From: Verrucomicrobiota bacterium
GTDB taxonomy: Bacteria; Verrucomicrobiota; Verrucomicrobiia; Verrucomicrobiales; DEV007
Length of the DNA stretch: 6,972 bases
NCBI GenBank assembly: GCA_013152075.1
Contig: JAADHD010000329.1
Location: 1-6,972 of the forward strand
Reading direction: 5' to 3'
Under the pieces are notes generated by a model that was not told the DNA's origin, ran no database searches, and worked only from the letters and a program-made list of their open reading frames with translations. The first letter of the stretch is position 1. Every line of letters begins with the position of its first letter. The position numbers and the translations under genes are program-made. Of this stretch, positions 4,213 through 6,972 are shown in pieces.

Positions 4213-6930
4213 CTACGGTCGATCAAAAGCACCTCTCATCTCTTTGGGCGTCCTCTTCTTGAACCAAAGGAAACCACGACGCTTTTTAGGCTTCTGGGGC
4301 GCTAGGAGCATCTCCTTTTTCAGCTCTCTTATAGGCTCTCCGGCTTCGGGAAAAGTTCTCGCAACATCTTCACCCACCAAAGTGCGCGCATCTTCATCCC
4401 GGCTGGCAGCTTTCAACGACATTTCGTCATCGACAATGGTCGGCTGGATGAAAATCAACAACTCTGACCGTTTGGTGCCACGCCGGGTATTTTTCACCAG
4501 ATATCCAAGAATCGGAATTCTCCCTAAAAACGGCACTCCAGTATCGGTATCGTTATTCTCTTCAGCAATCAGTCCTCCCAATACAATCGTAGTTCTATGC
4601 GGCACCGTCACCGTTGTGTTCAATTCCTGCGTACCAATGATAGGCACCTCGCTGCCAGCGACAATTGCTGTTCCAATGACATTGTCATTCACCTGTACAA
4701 TGTCCAAGGTCACATGATTATCCTTGTTGATCGTCGGAACCACTTCGAGTTTCAGCACCACATCCTCGAAGTCAATCGTCGTTCTCACCGCCGTGGTATT
4801 TACATTATTGGTCGTATCCGACAAACTTTCTCTCGGCACCGGAATTTTCGAGCCCGAAGTAATTTCCGCACGCTTACCATTTTGAGTATAAATAACCGGC
4901 CGCGACAACACCTTGAAATGATCGGTATTTTCCAAAGCAGTAATAAATACATCAAGTGAGTCCCCAACCTTTCCATAAACATTCAATCCATCCGCCGGAC
5001 CAAAAGGAGTCGTGACCACATTGTTGCGCAGGTCATCCACATTGCGATTTGTGATGACGTCCCTGCGTGAATTAAACAAACTACCAGCTACCCCACCTCT
5101 AGCTGGATTCGAAGAATCAAACTGTGTGTATCTTTGCAGGTAGTCGATACCAAATTCGAGCCCTTCCTCCAACTGCAATTGACCTATCACCGTCGCCAGA
5201 TAGACCTGCAGAGGTTTGCGATCCAGAATATCTATAATCTCGGTGACTATCTTCTTAGCTTCCAGAGAGCCAATAATGATAATCGAATTGGCCTGACGGT
5301 CAGCTATGATGCGCGTTTTCCCAACCAGCACTGAAATAGGAGCCACATCATCCAGCGGAAAAGCCAGCTGATCAGGCCTGCCTGAATCATCTGCTGCGTT
5401 GGTTTGATTCCGAGTCTGCTGTTGCTGGTTTTGAGTTCCCGTCAGCGCGGAAAGTTGGGAAGATGTGACGGGAGTCGGCCGGGTATCGATTTGCCTTCCC
5501 CCGGGCAGGATCGTCTGACCCGTTCCGGTATCCTGTAACAGATCGACCACCACAGGAAGAATATCGTTGGCCTTCACATAATTCAACGGGCGCTCCAAAA
5601 TGTCATTGGTAGCCAGGGGTTGATCAAACTCCTTAACCATTTCGAGAATATAAGCCACATCCTGAGGAGACGCGACGACCATGATGCGGTTCAAGCGGTC
5701 ATCCGGAATCAGCTGGGCCGCCGGTTGGTCAGCCGTGCCAATCCCGGTCATCGGCACCCCCTGTGTCGTTCCCCTCACATATTGTCCGCTGGCTGTCCTG
5801 ACCATGACCTGCTGGGAAGAAGACGTCGAGCGAGTGGGCGTTTTTTTCGTCGTTTTGGTATCCTTCTTGGCTTGACCACTCAGAGTTCTACCTGACTCAC
5901 TCATTCGCTGGCTTTCCTCCACCCGGGCATCCATTGCCGCTTGGATGATCTGCGCCACCACATTTGCCTCCGCGAAATCAAGCTTCACAAACTCTGTCAG
6001 TAAGGGCGCATCTTCCGGAGTCACATCGATGATAGCCAACAGCTTTATAAACTGACGTATGATGGCTGTGTTTTCAGTGATCAACAAACCTGGTGGCGTG
6101 GCAATGGGCGTGATTTTTCCAAAGGAGTGCAGGGTCACATGATTAGCAAAAATCGTTCCCACTTCCTCGGGGTTCATGAAATTAACGCTCATATAATAAG
6201 CTACCAACGTGTCGCCCTGCGGCAAGGATTCCGGCGTGGTGAACATCATCAGTCCCTCGGTGATGGTGGACGCAGGACTCTTGCCGCTCGCAGCTCTCAA
6301 AACCTTCACCGTTTTTCCCTCCGCCCCCTGAATCAATACATAACCATTGGTTATAAGTGATGCCTCAATCAAGCGGATCGCGTCCTCCTTGGACACCTCG
6401 TTCGGAGTCACCAAGCTGATCTGCGGCCCATCAAATACTGAAGTGTCCTTGATGATCGTCTTGCCCACCAAACGCTCGTAGATATTCAAAATATCCGACA
6501 CCGGATTAAGCGGAAATTGTAAACTCACACCACCGACACCTGCTCCGGGCCGTGACCCTCCACCAACCCTTCTTCCCATTGCCGGGCCTGGTTGCTCCGC
6601 CGGAACATTCGCAGCAGGGACATTACTTGTAGCAGCGGGAGCAGCTTTTTTTCCCTTCGCATCGCCGGTCTTGGTTTCCGATTTTTTATCCGTGCTTGGC
6701 GGAGTTTTTCCTTCTAGCTTCTTCACCGCATCCGCCGCCGCCGCTGCTGCTTTCTGACTCTGTGCCAGAATACGCAAATTGCGATTCACTGCCGTCGTCT
6801 GGGCTTCTACCGTCTGGTTCTCGCCGACAAAACTTCCCATAGCCAATACAAGCATGCACATATGGGCAAAAGCGGGTCGTTTATCAAAACGACCCGTTTC
6901 AGTTTTATTGCGATCTGCGTAAGCTGCCAT
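4213..6930 (-). CDS. Outer-membrane secretin, GspD/PilQ type (type II secretion or type IV pilus-like)
   Basis: This is a 905-residue secretin, the gated outer-membrane channel of type II secretion and type IV pilus machines. Counting from the ATG at 6930: a signal sequence has its hydrophobic core at about 20-36 and possible cleavage near VEA-Q (44). An Ala/Lys/Pro-rich linker covers 50-135, then an N0/STN-like domain (137-214), N1 (242-305), N2 (312-438, with a Ser/Thr/Lys-rich insert at about 345-405) and N3 (445-575, with a Gln/Asn-rich insert at about 470-528). The secretin barrel domain (576-833) carries the diagnostic VPHRTTIVLGGLI and VPFLGRIPILGYLV motifs. A tail of about 70 residues ends very basic (KPKKRRGFLWFKKR). 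A TTG immediately precedes the ATG. ATG is chosen because AAAAGG lies five bases before it. Partner genes (ATPase, platform protein, pilins) are not in the window, so GspD and PilQ cannot be told apart. No AMIN domain is evident, which leans slightly toward GspD. Confidence 0.94.
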   Translation of the reverse strand: MAAYADRNKTETGRFDKRPAFAHMCMLVLAMGSFVGENQTVEAQTTAVNRNLRILAQSQKAAAAAADAVKKLEGKTPPSTDKKSETKTGDAKGKKAAPAATSNVPAANVPAEQPGPAMGRRVGGGSRPGAGVGGVSLQFPLNPVSDILNIYERLVGKTIIKDTSVFDGPQISLVTPNEVSKEDAIRLIEASLITNGYVLIQGAEGKTVKVLRAASGKSPASTITEGLMMFTTPESLPQGDTLVAYYMSVNFMNPEEVGTIFANHVTLHSFGKITPIATPPGLLITENTAIIRQFIKLLAIIDVTPEDAPLLTEFVKLDFAEANVVAQIIQAAMDARVEESQRMSESGRTLSGQAKKDTKTTKKTPTRSTSSSQQVMVRTASGQYVRGTTQGVPMTGIGTADQPAAQLIPDDRLNRIMVVASPQDVAYILEMVKEFDQPLATNDILERPLNYVKANDILPVVVDLLQDTGTGQTILPGGRQIDTRPTPVTSSQLSALTGTQNQQQQTRNQTNAADDSGRPDQLAFPLDDVAPISVLVGKTRIIADRQANSIIIIGSLEAKKIVTEIIDILDRKPLQVYLATVIGQLQLEEGLEFGIDYLQRYTQFDSSNPARGGVAGSLFNSRRDVITNRNVDDLRNNVVTTPFGPADGLNVYGKVGDSLDVFITALENTDHFKVLSRPVIYTQNGKRAEITSGSKIPVPRESLSDTTNNVNTTAVRTTIDFEDVVLKLEVVPTINKDNHVTLDIVQVNDNVIGTAIVAGSEVPIIGTQELNTTVTVPHRTTIVLGGLIAEENNDTDTGVPFLGRIPILGYLVKNTRRGTKRSELLIFIQPTIVDDEMSLKAASRDEDARTLVGEDVARTFPEAGEPIRELKKEMLLAPQKPKKRRGFLWFKKRTPKEMRGAFDRP
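6873..6896 (-). repeat. Perfect 10-bp inverted repeat inside the start of the secretin gene
   Basis: CGGGTCGTTT (6873-6882) and AAACGACCCG (6887-6896) are exact reverse complements separated by four bases. In the secretin mRNA the hairpin covers nucleotides 35 to 58 of the coding sequence, which encode the charged Gly-Arg-Phe-Asp-Lys-Arg-Pro stretch before the hydrophobic signal core. On the minus strand it is followed by CTTTTG, and on the plus strand by TTTCAGTTTTATTG, which is more terminator-like. It could tune translation, act as a protein binding site, stop antisense transcription, or be incidental. Confidence 0.85.
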
Positions 6931-6935
6931 CAATA

Positions 6936-6950
6936 CCTTTTCCCTCTCTC
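6936..6950 (-). promoter_or_regulatory. Shine-Dalgarno region of the secretin gene
   Basis: Read on the minus strand this is a 15-base purine-rich run, GAGAGAGGGAAAAGG, ending five bases before the ATG at 6930. It is the only clear ribosome binding site in the window and decides the ATG at 6930 over both the adjacent TTG at 6933 and the internal Met codons of the signal sequence, which have no such run upstream. Confidence 0.75.
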
Positions 6951-6972
6951 TTTAAATCATGTTCCCGCCAAG

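Noticed and set aside
4244..4717. A 157-codon plus-strand open frame antisense to the secretin 3' half
   Set aside because: It overlaps the diagnostic secretin motifs on the other strand, has no recognisable domain and no ribosome binding site.
6931..6933. TTG at 6933 as the secretin start
   Set aside because: An ATG follows directly, with AAAAGG five bases before it. The TTG adds one residue and nothing else, so ATG at 6930 is preferred.
6952..6972. Possible end of an upstream minus-strand gene (reading LGGNMI then TAA)
   Set aside because: Only six codons are visible and other frames are equally possible. An operon partner about 21 bases upstream is plausible but cannot be supported from this window.

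Overview
The window looks like a chromosomal segment from a PVC-group bacterium, most plausibly a marine or aquatic verrucomicrobial relative. This is inferred from gene content: a secreted-type sulfatase, a ceramidase-like protein carrying a LamG-type C-terminal domain, and a long GspD/PilQ-type secretin with extended linkers. No rRNA, tRNA, CRISPR array, transposase or phage gene was seen.

Layout: (1) 3-818 (+), the C-terminal part of an arylsulfatase-type enzyme whose N-terminus lies left of the window. (2) 909-3071 (+), an exported protein with a neutral/alkaline ceramidase-like domain followed by a LamG/concanavalin-like domain. Its last codons are a 9-bp tandem repeat encoding a Lys-Leu-Ala tail. 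(3) 3072-3231, a spacer whose second half is eight copies of a 7-bp AATTCCT-type repeat running almost to the next start codon. (4) 3232-4038 (+), a PPK2-family polyphosphate kinase. (5) 4039-4212, a convergent spacer full of short, partly competing inverted repeats. (6) 6930-4213 (-), a complete outer-membrane secretin with a good ribosome binding site and a perfect 10-bp hairpin early in its coding sequence.

How the genes relate: the sulfatase and the ceramidase-like protein are co-directional, 90 bp apart, and both look extracytoplasmic, so they may act on the same sulfated or amide-linked glycan or lipid. The PPK2 gene (nucleotide phosphorylation from polyphosphate) and the secretin gene (outer-membrane channel of a type II secretion or type IV pilus-like machine) appear functionally independent. 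The secretin probably continues a minus-strand operon beyond the right edge.

No clearly new multi-gene system is visible. The items most worth a second look are small-scale: the KLA repeat tail, the heptamer array with an embedded TATAAT just before the PPK2 start, the hairpin inside the secretin signal-sequence region, and the unusual linkers and basic tail of the secretin.
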